DNA from: Saccharomonospora marina XMU15
Lineage (GTDB): Bacteria > Actinomycetota > Actinomycetes > Mycobacteriales > Pseudonocardiaceae
Direction of reading: 5' to 3'
DNA: 64,000 bases
Assembly (NCBI RefSeq): GCF_000244955.1
Contig: NZ_CM001439.1
Coordinates: 4,386,643-4,450,642, forward strand
In this document: positions 56,185-64,000 of the stretch, one piece after another
Layout of the letters: each line of letters starts with the position of its first letter
Numbering within the stretch: the stretch's first letter is position 1
Notes under the pieces: model-generated
Database searches by the model: none
Told to the model about the DNA's origin: nothing
Seen by the model: only the letters and a program-made list of their open reading frames with translations
Program-made: the position numbers and the translations under genes

Positions 56185-56892
56185 ATGCTGGCCGACATCG
56201 AACCGGTTCACAGGGAGTCGACAGCGTCGATCATCGCGCGCCAGCTGCGGGACGCGATCATGAACGGCTCGCTGCCACCCGGCACCCAACTCGGGGAGAC
56301 CGACCTCGCGGCGCGCTTCGAGGTCTCCCGCGGCCCGCTGCGGGAGGCGATGCAGCGACTGGTCTCCGAGGGCCTGCTGCGTAGCGAACGGCACAGGGGC
56401 CTGTTCGTCATCGAGCTTGAACCCGGCGACGTGCACGACATCTACGGTGCTCGCTGGGCCGTCGAGCGTGCTGCTGCGATCCAGGTGGTGCGCGGCAACG
56501 AGACGAGCCGGATCGCGGCGCAGCTCGCCGACGCCGTGCAGGCGATGGCGCAGGCAGAGCAGCAGGACGACCCCGCCGCACTGGCCGAGGCCGACCTCAC
56601 CTTCCACGAGACACTGATCGAGGCCTCCGGCAGCAGGCGGCTCGTTCGCATGGCCCGGACCCTGCTGATCGAGACGCGGATGTGCCTCTCGGCGCTGCAG
56701 AACACCTACCGCAAGAACTACCAGGGGGTCGACGAGCGCATCGCCGAGCACAACCGCATCATCGAGGCGCTGCGCGACCGCGACGAGAAGCTCGTGCTGG
56801 AGCTGCTGGAGGCGCACATGGAGGACGCCGTGCGCAGGCTGGCCCCGGGCACCACCCTGACCTCCGGTTCCGCCGAGCGCGAACGGGACTGA
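56185..56892 (+). CDS. GntR-family regulator, FCD (FadR) subfamily
   Basis: 235 residues. Winged HTH TASIIARQLRDAIMNGSLPPGTQLGETDLAARFEVSRGPLREAMQRLVSEGLLRSERHRGLFVIEL, then an all-helical FCD sensor domain with likely metal/ligand residues in DLTFHETLIEASGSRRL and EHNRIIEALRDRD. FCD regulators bind carboxylic acids and TTGT-N2-ACAA type palindromes. Three such palindromes occur in this window, before the dehydrogenase/isomerase genes and the semialdehyde dehydrogenase/aminotransferase genes. It probably represses the whole set until an organic acid is present. Confidence 0.94.
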   Translation: MLADIEPVHRESTASIIARQLRDAIMNGSLPPGTQLGETDLAARFEVSRGPLREAMQRLVSEGLLRSERHRGLFVIELEPGDVHDIYGARWAVERAAAIQVVRGNETSRIAAQLADAVQAMAQAEQQDDPAALAEADLTFHETLIEASGSRRLVRMARTLLIETRMCLSALQNTYRKNYQGVDERIAEHNRIIEALRDRDEKLVLELLEAHMEDAVRRLAPGTTLTSGSAERERD

Positions 56893-56899
56893 GCCGGGT

Positions 56900-59800
56900 T
56901 CAGCGGCGGCCGGTGCCCGCCACCGCCACGGCGAGCGTGTTCGCGGCCGCCGCGCTGCCGAGCGCGATCCCCCAGCCGACCGGGCCCAGCGGCGTACAGC
57001 CGAAGAAGTGACTCAACCCAGGGGCCTGGATCACCGAGGCCAGCACCGCGGCCGAGCCGACGCCACTGCCGAGCACCGCGCGACTGCTGCCGCCCATCAG
57101 CAGAGTCTGCCCCAACTGCGTACCGACGAGTGCGGCCAGCGCCACCGTCCCCGCCCTGCGCCGCCTGCCGGTCAACCTGGCAAGGGTCCACGCCGCCGTC
57201 GCACCGAGCATGGTGGTGCCCGCGCGCAGGCCGATCTCGTTGTACAGCGGCCTGCCCAGCGACCGCTCGGGCCCTTCCTGCAGCAACTCCTCCACCGTGG
57301 TGCCGTCCGGGCCGCGCAGCGCGATCGCCATCGCAGGCGCCAGGTCGGTCAGCAGGTTCACCAGCAGCAGTTGTCGCGCACCCAGTGGTGAGCGGCCGGT
57401 GAGCGCGGCACCGAGCACGCTGAACCCCGACTCACCCAGGTTGCCGCCGAGCAGCACGCCCAGCGCAGCACGAACCGACGCCCACATCGCCCTGCCCTCG
57501 ACCAGGGCGGCGCTGATGGTCTCCAGCCGGTCGTCGGTCAGCACCAGGTCGGCCGCCGCTCTCGCGGCAGGCGTGCCGTGTTCTCCCAGCGCGATACCGA
57601 CATCGGCGAGGCGGATCGCGGGCGCGTCGTTGGCTCCGTCGCCCGTCATCGCGACGGTCCTGCCGAGCGCCTGGTAGGCCTTGATGATCCGGACCTTCTG
57701 CGAGGGGCTGCATCTGGCGATCACATCCACTCCCGAAAGCCGCTCGCGCAGTTCCTCGTCGTCGAGTTCGTCGAGTTCGGCGCCCGTCACGATGTCCAGC
57801 TCGGCATCGGGGCCAGCGATCTCCGAGGCGATCGCCTGCGCCGTGACGGGATGATCCCCGGTGATCATCACGGTCCGTACCCCGGCCTCGCGAAGCTGCG
57901 CTGCGGCAGGTCCCGCGCTGCGGCGAACCGGGTCGGCGATGGCGAGAAAGCCGCGGAAGCGCAGGTCGAGCACGCTCTCCTCGCTGTCCACCCTGCCCGC
58001 GTCCACCGGCCGTTCCGCGACGGCCAACACCCGGTGCCCCTCGCCCGCGAGCTCCCGCATGCGCTGCTCCAACCTGCCGCGCTCGGCTTGTTCGAGCGCG
58101 CATCGCGGCAACACCTCCTCGGCCGCGCCCTTCACGCTCAACAGCAGCCCGTCGCCGGTGCGCCCGACCGAGGCGTGGTAGCCGCGCGAGGGTTCGAACG
58201 GCGCCGTGGACACCGGTTTCCAGCCTGCCGCGCCCGCCACCACGCTCACCCGCAACCGTTTGCCCGCTTTCGCGACCGCCCGGTCGGTCGCGTGCGGCAG
58301 GTCCTCGGGCCGCCTGGAGTTCGGGGTGGCGCGCAGCGCGGCGGCCACCACCGACCGCAGCGAACGGGGGAGGTCCTGCTCATCGAGCCTGCCCCTGGTC
58401 CGGCCGTCGTCGACCTCGCTGACACTGAGCGTGCCCTCGGTGAGCGTGCCGGTCTTGTCGAAACACAGCACGTCCACCCTGCCGAGCGCCTCGACGCTGC
58501 GCGGGTTGCGTACCAGGGCCCCGCGCTCCGCCAGCCGTCGCGCGGCGGCCAACTGCGCGGCGTTGACAAGAAACGGCAGGCCTTCCGGCACCGAGGCGAC
58601 GGCCAGGTTCACCGCGGAGCTGAGGCTCTCGCGTATCGGTACGCGGCGCAGCAGCCCTGCGCCCACCACCGCGGCGGCCGACCCCGCGGCCAGCGGCATG
58701 CTCTTCTCGGTGAGCTCGGCCAGCCTCGACTCCACCCCGGTGGTCGGCGCACCCTGGCGCGCGATGGTCATGCTGCGGCCTGCCTCGGTGTCGTTCCCGA
58801 CGGCGACAACCACCGCCGAGCCGGTTCCCGCCGCCACGGTGGTGCCCTCGTAGACCATCGACGTCCGCTCCGCCACGTTGCCCGCGACCACGGGCGTGGG
58901 GTCCTTGGCCACCGGCAGCGACTCGCCGGTGAGCGAGGACTCGTCGACCTCGAGGCCGTCCGCGTCCAGCAGCCGGCAGTCCGCGGGTACGACATCTCCG
59001 GCGGAAAGTTCGACGACATCGCCGCGAACCAGGTCGTCGGCGACGATCACTCGCCGCTCACCGTCACGCACCACCTTCGCGCTGACCGACGACCGGCTGA
59101 GCAGGTCGGCCAGTTCCCGCTCGGTTCGTACCTGCTGCACGCTGCCGACCAGCGCGGAAAGGCCCGCCACACCCGCGACGAGTGCGGCGTCGACCGGCGA
59201 GCCCACCGCGGCCGACAGCGCGGCACCTCCTGCCAGCACCGGGGTGAGCGGGTTGGCCAGCTCGCTGAGGAAAGCGCTGCCGAGACTGACGCCGTCAGCT
59301 CCGCCGACACCGCCCGGGATGGCTCTCCTCCTTACCTCCTGGTCGGTGAGCCCGGTTTCGGCTGAACCCAGCCGGTCGAGCACAGTACGTTTCGGCATCA
59401 GGTGCCACGGGGTTTCCGCCCTGGTGGCGGCCGGGTCAGGCAACCGCAGCGCCCGTGCCCGCCTTCTCCCGTTGAACAACGCCACCGCCGCGCCCGCGTT
59501 GACCGCGTGCATCCCCCTGCTGGTCGGGTTGCTCCTGCCACCGCGCAAGGCGGCCACGGTGCCGACACCGGTGGCCGCCTGCGCGATGCGCACGCTCTGC
59601 GCGTTCACACCGCGCAACACCACCACCGACTCCACCAGCAGAGCGGCGGCACCCAGATCGGTGCCGACGAGTACGTGCGCTCCCCACGGCGGTGCATGCC
59701 CGTTCCGGTGGACACCGATGCCGCAGTCGGCGGCGCCCAGTGCCTGCCGGTCGGACGACACCAGCAGCACCCCCCTGCCCTCACGCTGCAGTTCGCGCAC

Positions 59801-61195
59801 ACTCGCCGCCGGGTCCGAGGTCTCGAACATGGCAAGCCCTGCCTCGTCCACGGCGGCGGTGAGGGTGTCCAGTCCGGCCAGTGGCTCCCTCGAAGCGCCG
59901 AGCACGGCCTCCAACCGACCGTCGCGGGCGAGGCCGAGTACGGCATGGGCACCTCGCTTCTCCACGCTCGCCCGTTCCTGCCTGCCGTCCGAACCGAAGA
60001 AGGTCTTCCCGTCGAGCGGCCCGAGCCACCAGTCGCCTTCGGTGCGGGTCCGCCGAGGGTCGGCGGGGTCGAACAGCCGCCAGGCGACCTCGGCCACCGC
60101 GTGCGAGTCGCTTCCCGGCAGCGCCACGAGATCGTCGAGGGTGTAGCGACCGGTCTCCAGCGCGGGGCGATCTAGTACGACGGCGTCCATGCGATCCATG
60201 ACGCGCAGCACGCCGCGCTCCATCACCACGACTCCCCTGCGTGCCAGCGCACTGCCGAGGTGGCTGGCGAACGCGGTACGGCCCGCCTCGGCCGCCTTCG
60301 GCATCGTGCACAGGCCCAGCGCCAGGGCTCTGCGCGGTCCCGTGAACGGCGCCGCGGCGGCACCGGCGGCCGCGCCGAGACCGAGCACCCTTCGTTGGTA
60401 GCGCTCCACCGGCCCCTCCGGCAGCGGCGTCGGCCGTCGCGCGGGTGCCGGGTCGGCCGCGGCCGCTTCGGGGCCGGTGACCAGCCTGCTCTCCAACCCG
60501 CACCAGGCACGTTCATGAGCGCGTGCCTCGGTCCACTGCCCGGTGCGCTGCACGATGTCGAGCATCGCGCCCTCGCCGCCCGCGGCCAGCCCCTGGGCGA
60601 CGGCGCCGATCATGGAGGTCAGCGAGTCCGACTTCGCGTGGCTGTGCGCCTTCCTCGCGGCGAACTCCTTCAACCGGGGGTGGTGGTCGACAAGTCCGGG
60701 CAGTGCGGCCAGTTCGGCGGGAATGGGCGTCCACGGCGCGATACGGGTGAGCAGCGACATACCGAGCCCGATGAGGTCGGCGGCCAGCGTGGGCAGCAAC
60801 CGGGTGCCCTCCGGCCCGTCGGCGGGATGCAGCAACTCGTCCTCGGCCGCCTCCTCGTCGGGGTCCGCGGGTTGCGCCTCGGCGCGTTCGACGATCGCCG
60901 TCAGCTCGTCTGTCCTCGGTGGAGGTTGGCAGACGGCGATGATCACGCGGGAGGAAGGCGCGTTGACACGGGCCCATTCCACGCGGCTGTCGCGTTCGAG
61001 TTCTCGCTCGATGCGTCGCGCCACGCGTTCGCCGCCCTCGCCGTGCACGCCGTGCACCTCGAGGTAGACCCGGCCGGGGCAGGACCAGACGTGCCGCCTC
61101 GGCCGGGTCAGCAGGTTCGTGACACCGCGCGCGGTGCCGATAGCTGTCCCGACAACGGTAAAGGGGTCCGGTATACCTACGCCGAGCACTTTCAT
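56900..61195 (-). CDS. Large P-type cation-transporting ATPase (CtpI-like)
   Basis: 1431 residues. A long N-terminal part contains a degenerate HMA-like fold (RVYLEVHGVHGEGGERVARRIERELERDSRVEWARVN) and two low-complexity repeats of a pseudo-ATPase type. The true ATPase follows: TGES in SLTGESLPV (about 758), PEGLP membrane motif, phosphorylated Asp in CFDKTGTLTEG (about 914), ATP-binding segment with VKGAAEEVLPRC and hinge AMTGDGANDAPAIRLADVGIALG (about 1185). The size and layout are those of mycobacterial CtpI. The transported ion is unknown. It separates the GntR gene from the rest of the catabolic genes. Confidence 0.93.
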   Translation of the reverse strand: MKVLGVGIPDPFTVVGTAIGTARGVTNLLTRPRRHVWSCPGRVYLEVHGVHGEGGERVARRIERELERDSRVEWARVNAPSSRVIIAVCQPPPRTDELTAIVERAEAQPADPDEEAAEDELLHPADGPEGTRLLPTLAADLIGLGMSLLTRIAPWTPIPAELAALPGLVDHHPRLKEFAARKAHSHAKSDSLTSMIGAVAQGLAAGGEGAMLDIVQRTGQWTEARAHERAWCGLESRLVTGPEAAAADPAPARRPTPLPEGPVERYQRRVLGLGAAAGAAAAPFTGPRRALALGLCTMPKAAEAGRTAFASHLGSALARRGVVVMERGVLRVMDRMDAVVLDRPALETGRYTLDDLVALPGSDSHAVAEVAWRLFDPADPRRTRTEGDWWLGPLDGKTFFGSDGRQERASVEKRGAHAVLGLARDGRLEAVLGASREPLAGLDTLTAAVDEAGLAMFETSDPAASVRELQREGRGVLLVSSDRQALGAADCGIGVHRNGHAPPWGAHVLVGTDLGAAALLVESVVVLRGVNAQSVRIAQAATGVGTVAALRGGRSNPTSRGMHAVNAGAAVALFNGRRRARALRLPDPAATRAETPWHLMPKRTVLDRLGSAETGLTDQEVRRRAIPGGVGGADGVSLGSAFLSELANPLTPVLAGGAALSAAVGSPVDAALVAGVAGLSALVGSVQQVRTERELADLLSRSSVSAKVVRDGERRVIVADDLVRGDVVELSAGDVVPADCRLLDADGLEVDESSLTGESLPVAKDPTPVVAGNVAERTSMVYEGTTVAAGTGSAVVVAVGNDTEAGRSMTIARQGAPTTGVESRLAELTEKSMPLAAGSAAAVVGAGLLRRVPIRESLSSAVNLAVASVPEGLPFLVNAAQLAAARRLAERGALVRNPRSVEALGRVDVLCFDKTGTLTEGTLSVSEVDDGRTRGRLDEQDLPRSLRSVVAAALRATPNSRRPEDLPHATDRAVAKAGKRLRVSVVAGAAGWKPVSTAPFEPSRGYHASVGRTGDGLLLSVKGAAEEVLPRCALEQAERGRLEQRMRELAGEGHRVLAVAERPVDAGRVDSEESVLDLRFRGFLAIADPVRRSAGPAAAQLREAGVRTVMITGDHPVTAQAIASEIAGPDAELDIVTGAELDELDDEELRERLSGVDVIARCSPSQKVRIIKAYQALGRTVAMTGDGANDAPAIRLADVGIALGEHGTPAARAAADLVLTDDRLETISAALVEGRAMWASVRAALGVLLGGNLGESGFSVLGAALTGRSPLGARQLLLVNLLTDLAPAMAIALRGPDGTTVEELLQEGPERSLGRPLYNEIGLRAGTTMLGATAAWTLARLTGRRRRAGTVALAALVGTQLGQTLLMGGSSRAVLGSGVGSAAVLASVIQAPGLSHFFGCTPLGPVGWGIALGSAAAANTLAVAVAGTGRR

Positions 61196-61262
61196 GGGCT
61201 GTGGGTGCCCAATTCGGCAGGTCCCACACCCCCCGCCCGCCGCCAGGGGACCGGGTTGTGGA

Positions 61263-62327
61263 TCAGTGGGACTTCACGGCCCGCGCGATCGCCGAGCCGA
61301 GTTCCTCCGTGGTCGCCTTGCCACCCAGATCGGGCGTGGCGACCGCGCCCTCGGCGAGTACCCGCTCCACCGCCGACCGCACGGCGAGCGCCGCGTCGTA
61401 CTCTCCCAACTGCTCCAGCATCATCGCACCCGCGAGTACCTGCGCGACCGGGTTGGCGATGCCCTGCCCCGCGATGTCGGGCGCACTGCCGTGCACGGCT
61501 TCGAACATGGACGGGTGTGTCCGTTCCGGGTTGATGTTGCCCGACGGCGCCATACCGAGCCCGCCGGTCACCGCCGCCGCGAGATCGCTGAGGATGTCCC
61601 CGAACAGGTTCGACGCCACGACCACGTCGAGGCGGTCGGGCTGCTGCACCATGCGGGCCGCCAGCGCGTCGATGTGGCACTGTTCGGAAGCCACGTCGGG
61701 GTACTCGGTAGCCACCTCGGCGAAGATCTCGTCCCAGAACGGCATCGTGTGGATGATCCCGTTCGACTTCGTCGCGGAGCACACCCGGCGACCTCGGGTG
61801 CGGGCGAGTTCGAAGGCGTACCGGACGATGCGCTCCACCCCGACGCGGGTGAACACCGACTCCTGCAACGCGAACTCGTCGGGCATGCCCTGGTTGTGCC
61901 TGCCGCCGAGGGTGGAGTACTCGCCTTCGGAGTTCTCCCTGACGATCACCATGTCCAGTTCGTCGCCGGTGCGTCCGGCGAGCACGGAGGTGGTACCGGG
62001 CAGCAGGCGCACCGGCCGCAGATTGACGTACTGCCCGAACGCCCTTCTCAGCGGGATGAGCAGGCCCCACAGCGAGACGTGGTCGGCAACACCGGGAAAC
62101 CCGACGGCTCCGAGCAGGATCGAGTCGAATGAGGACAGCCGATGTACACCGTCTTGCGGCATCATGGCGCCGGTTTCGGCGTAACGCTTGCAGCTGTAGT
62201 CGAACTCGGTCCACTTCAGCTGGAAACCGTGTTCGGCGGCGGCGGTGTCGAGCACCTCGCGCGCCTGCGCGGTGACATCGACGCCGATACCGTCGCCGGG
62301 GATGGCGGCGATCTCGTACGCCGTCAC
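61263..62327 (-). CDS. Tartrate/isopropylmalate-type dehydrogenase (TtuC-like)
   Basis: 354 residues from GTG 62327, overlapping the semialdehyde dehydrogenase stop as GTGA. IAAIPGDGIGVDV start, MVIVRENSEGEYSTLGGR with the substrate Arg region, SATKSNGIIHTMPFWDEIF with the catalytic Lys, and NLFGDILSDLAAAVTGGLGMAPSGNI with the metal Asp residues. This is the decarboxylating beta-hydroxyacid dehydrogenase family; the RPVRLLPGTTSVL and DEFDYSCKRYAETG features fit tartrate dehydrogenase/decarboxylase rather than LeuB. It oxidises a 2-hydroxy dicarboxylate (D-malate, tartrate or similar). Confidence 0.9.
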   Translation of the reverse strand: MTAYEIAAIPGDGIGVDVTAQAREVLDTAAAEHGFQLKWTEFDYSCKRYAETGAMMPQDGVHRLSSFDSILLGAVGFPGVADHVSLWGLLIPLRRAFGQYVNLRPVRLLPGTTSVLAGRTGDELDMVIVRENSEGEYSTLGGRHNQGMPDEFALQESVFTRVGVERIVRYAFELARTRGRRVCSATKSNGIIHTMPFWDEIFAEVATEYPDVASEQCHIDALAARMVQQPDRLDVVVASNLFGDILSDLAAAVTGGLGMAPSGNINPERTHPSMFEAVHGSAPDIAGQGIANPVAQVLAGAMMLEQLGEYDAALAVRSAVERVLAEGAVATPDLGGKATTEELGSAIARAVKSH

Positions 62328-63787
62328 AGGTTCACCGCGATGTACTTGGTCTCCAGGAACTCCTCGATTCCGACGGTGCCGCCCTCCCGGCCCAGGCCGG
62401 ACTGCTTCACCCCACCGAACGGGGCGGCCGGGTTGGACACGATGCCCTGGTTCAGCCCGACCATGCCGGTCTCGATCCGCTCGCAGACCCGCAGCGCTCG
62501 CTTGAGGTCGTTGGTGTAGACGTAGCCGACCAGCCCGTACTCGGTGTTGTTGGCGGCTGCCAGCGCCTCCTCCTCGGTGTCGAACACCGAGATGGGGGCG
62601 ACGGGACCGAAGATCTCCTCGTCGGCCATGCGCGCATCGGCCGGTACTCCGGTGAGGACGGTCGGCCGGTAGAAGTTGCCCGGTCCATCCACAGTGGAGC
62701 CGCCGGTGAGCACCTCGGCGCCCCGGCTCGCGGCGTCGCTGACGAGGCTGCTGACCTTGTCCACCGCGGCCTGATCGATCAGCGGGCCGACGACGACACC
62801 GTCCTCGGTTCCCCTGCCGATGGGCAGCGCGGACATCCGCTCGGTGAGCCTTCGCGCGAACTCGTCGGCGACCCCGCGCTGCACGTAGAAGCGGTTGGCG
62901 GCCGTGCACGCCTCTCCGATGTTGCGCATCTTCGCCTGCATCGCGCCGTCGACGGCGGCGTCGATGTCGGCGTCGTCGAACACCAGGAAGGGCGCGTTGC
63001 CGCCGAGCTCCATCGAGGTGCGCAGCACCTTGTCCGAGCACTGCTCGAGCAGCTTGCGGCCGACCGCGGTGGAACCGGTGAACGACAGCTTGCGTGCCCG
63101 CCCGTCCCTGATCAACGGCTCCATCACCGCACCGGAGCTGGTGGTGGTGAGCACGTTGAGCACGCCTTCGGGCAGCCCGGCCTCCACCATGATCTGCGCG
63201 AGCGCGAGCATCGAAAGCGGCGTCTGGGCGGCGGGCTTGATCACCATGGTGCAGCCTGCGGCGACGGCGGGTCCGATCTTGCGCGTTCCCATCGCCATGG
63301 GGAAGTTCCACGGTGTGATCAGCAGCGAAGGCCCGACCGGCTGCTTGGCGACGAGGAACCGCCCGCTGCCGTTGGGCGCGACGGCGTATCCGCCGTCGAT
63401 GCGCACCGCCTCCTCCGCGAACCAGCGGAAGAACTCCGCCGCATAGGCGATCTCGCCACGCGCCTCGGCGAGCGGCTTGCCCATCTCCAGCGTCATGAGC
63501 AGCGCCAGTTCTTCCTGCCGCGCCATGAGTGCCTCGAAGGAGGCGCGCAGGATCTCGCCCCGCTCGCGCGGCGGGTGGGCGGCCCAGTCCGCCTGCGCCG
63601 CGACAGCGGCGTCGAGCGCGGCCATGCCGTCCTCCGGCGCGGCATCAGCCACCTCGCACAGCACCTCGCCGGTGGCTGGGTCATGCACGGGGAAGGTCCT
63701 GCCGCCCGCGGCCGGTGTCCACTTGCCGCCGATGAACAACTCCTTGGCGACCGCGTTCACCACGCCGGTCTCACTGACGGTGCTCAT
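62324..63787 (-). CDS. Succinate-semialdehyde dehydrogenase-type aldehyde dehydrogenase
   Basis: 487 residues. NAD(P)-binding LITPWNFPMAMGTRKIGPAVAAGCTMVIKPAAQTPLS, catalytic Glu in TSMELGGNAPFLVFDDADID and catalytic Cys in NIGEACTAANRFYVQRGV (about 293). The pattern is GabD-like, oxidising succinate semialdehyde or a similar four-carbon semialdehyde. It is divergent from a class III aminotransferase, the usual partner that generates the aldehyde from an omega-amino acid. An operator palindrome lies in between. Confidence 0.93.
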   Translation of the reverse strand: MSTVSETGVVNAVAKELFIGGKWTPAAGGRTFPVHDPATGEVLCEVADAAPEDGMAALDAAVAAQADWAAHPPRERGEILRASFEALMARQEELALLMTLEMGKPLAEARGEIAYAAEFFRWFAEEAVRIDGGYAVAPNGSGRFLVAKQPVGPSLLITPWNFPMAMGTRKIGPAVAAGCTMVIKPAAQTPLSMLALAQIMVEAGLPEGVLNVLTTTSSGAVMEPLIRDGRARKLSFTGSTAVGRKLLEQCSDKVLRTSMELGGNAPFLVFDDADIDAAVDGAMQAKMRNIGEACTAANRFYVQRGVADEFARRLTERMSALPIGRGTEDGVVVGPLIDQAAVDKVSSLVSDAASRGAEVLTGGSTVDGPGNFYRPTVLTGVPADARMADEEIFGPVAPISVFDTEEEALAAANNTEYGLVGYVYTNDLKRALRVCERIETGMVGLNQGIVSNPAAPFGGVKQSGLGREGGTVGIEEFLETKYIAVNL

Positions 63788-63843
63788 GCGTTGCTCCCTG
63801 CGAGTTGAGGTGTTTGCGCCGCTGCCGGTGCCATGCTACGAAT

Positions 63844-63855
63844 ATTGTCAACAAT
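63844..63855. promoter_or_regulatory. GntR/FCD-type operator, copy 3
   Basis: ATTGTCAACAAT, identical to copy 1, lies in the 101-bp divergent gap between the aldehyde dehydrogenase and aminotransferase genes, just downstream of a weak plus-strand promoter (TTGCGC 63814-63819, 17 bp, TACGAA 63837-63842). It is 7 kb from the regulator gene, beyond the P-type ATPase. Confidence 0.78.
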
Positions 63856-63888
63856 CTACAACCTCGCCGCGCTAAGGAGCACGTCGTC

Positions 63889-64000
63889 ATGGCCCAGCTC
63901 TCCCCCATCCTCAAGCAGGCCACTCCCGTCGTCGTCGAACACGGCGAGGGCGCGTACCTGTTCGACACCGACGGCCGTCGCCACCTCGACTTCACCGCCG
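63889..64000 (+). CDS. Class III aminotransferase (start only)
   Basis: 37 codons before the right edge: MAQLSPILKQATPVVVEHGEGAYLFDTDGRRHLDFTA, the N-terminal beta strands of 4-aminobutyrate/diaminobutyrate-type aminotransferases. ATG 63889 has AAGGAG ten bases upstream. With the divergent semialdehyde dehydrogenase it would convert an omega-amino acid to the acid. Diaminobutyrate or ectoine degradation is another pathway using this pair together with isomerase-family proteins, and cannot be excluded. Confidence 0.85.
   Translation, partial: MAQLSPILKQATPVVVEHGEGAYLFDTDGRRHLDFTA

Noticed and set aside
57578-59365. A 595-codon plus-strand open frame
   Set aside because: Shadow of the P-type ATPase on the other strand; His/Arg-rich without motifs.

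Overview
This 64 kb window is high-GC DNA with actinomycete gene style: GTG and TTG starts, ATGA/GTGA stop-start overlaps, leaderless-type promoters, a CtpI-like P-type ATPase and a WS/DGAT acyltransferase. A StrR-type antibiotic regulator and a rifamycin-inducible rifampicin monooxygenase point to a Pseudonocardiaceae-like soil actinomycete (Amycolatopsis, Saccharomonospora or Prauserella relatives). The genus is inference.

Region 1 (1-9.6 kb) is the right edge of a hybrid polyketide/nonribosomal peptide cluster. A minus-strand operon reads KS-AT-ACP polyketide synthase, PIG-L deacetylase, adenylation-PCP protein, type II thioesterase, class III aminotransferase (running off the left edge). 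It lies behind a ParB-domain StrR-like activator. An imperfect palindrome with StrR spacing (9-N11-9) lies in the gap between activator and PKS. I cannot name the product.

Region 2 (9.6-20 kb) is a mobile-element graveyard. It holds a decayed and an intact copy of one IS5-type element, an IS256-type transposase broken by one lost G, a HAD-domain gene broken the same way, and a second IS5-type element splitting a small ORF. It also holds relics that look like an actinomycete integrative element: a DUF2637/SpdB-like membrane protein, a CHC2 zinc-finger mini-protein and zinc-ribbon hypotheticals.

Region 3 (20-35 kb) is mixed chromosomal content: DUF4304, YcxB-like and NTF2-like proteins, a ribbon-helix-helix protein with twin operator palindromes, a DUF4097-DrrA-DrrB exporter operon, PhzF and AhpD-like genes, a sensor kinase divergent from a response regulator-HEAT-glycosyltransferase operon, and a MacB-like ABC exporter with a TetR regulator.

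Region 4 (35-42 kb) is a carbohydrate uptake and hydrolysis locus. A binding protein and two permeases diverge from a LacI regulator and a GH3 glycosidase. Two matching palindromes exactly 100 bp apart lie between them.

Region 5 (42-53.5 kb) holds a crotonase, two MFS exporters, a CoA-binding protein, a ThDP enzyme, a glutathionyl-hydroquinone-reductase-type transferase, rifampicin monooxygenase with its 19-bp rifamycin-associated element, a decayed saccharopine dehydrogenase-like gene, WS/DGAT and an amidase.

Region 6 (53.5-64 kb) looks like one catabolic regulon. It has a D-2-hydroxyacid dehydrogenase, two maleate-isomerase/Asp-Glu-racemase family proteins, an FCD-type GntR regulator, a tartrate/isopropylmalate-type dehydrogenase, a succinate-semialdehyde-type dehydrogenase and the start of a class III aminotransferase. 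Three copies of the palindrome ATTGTCRACAAT sit in its control regions. A large P-type ATPase gene is embedded in the middle.
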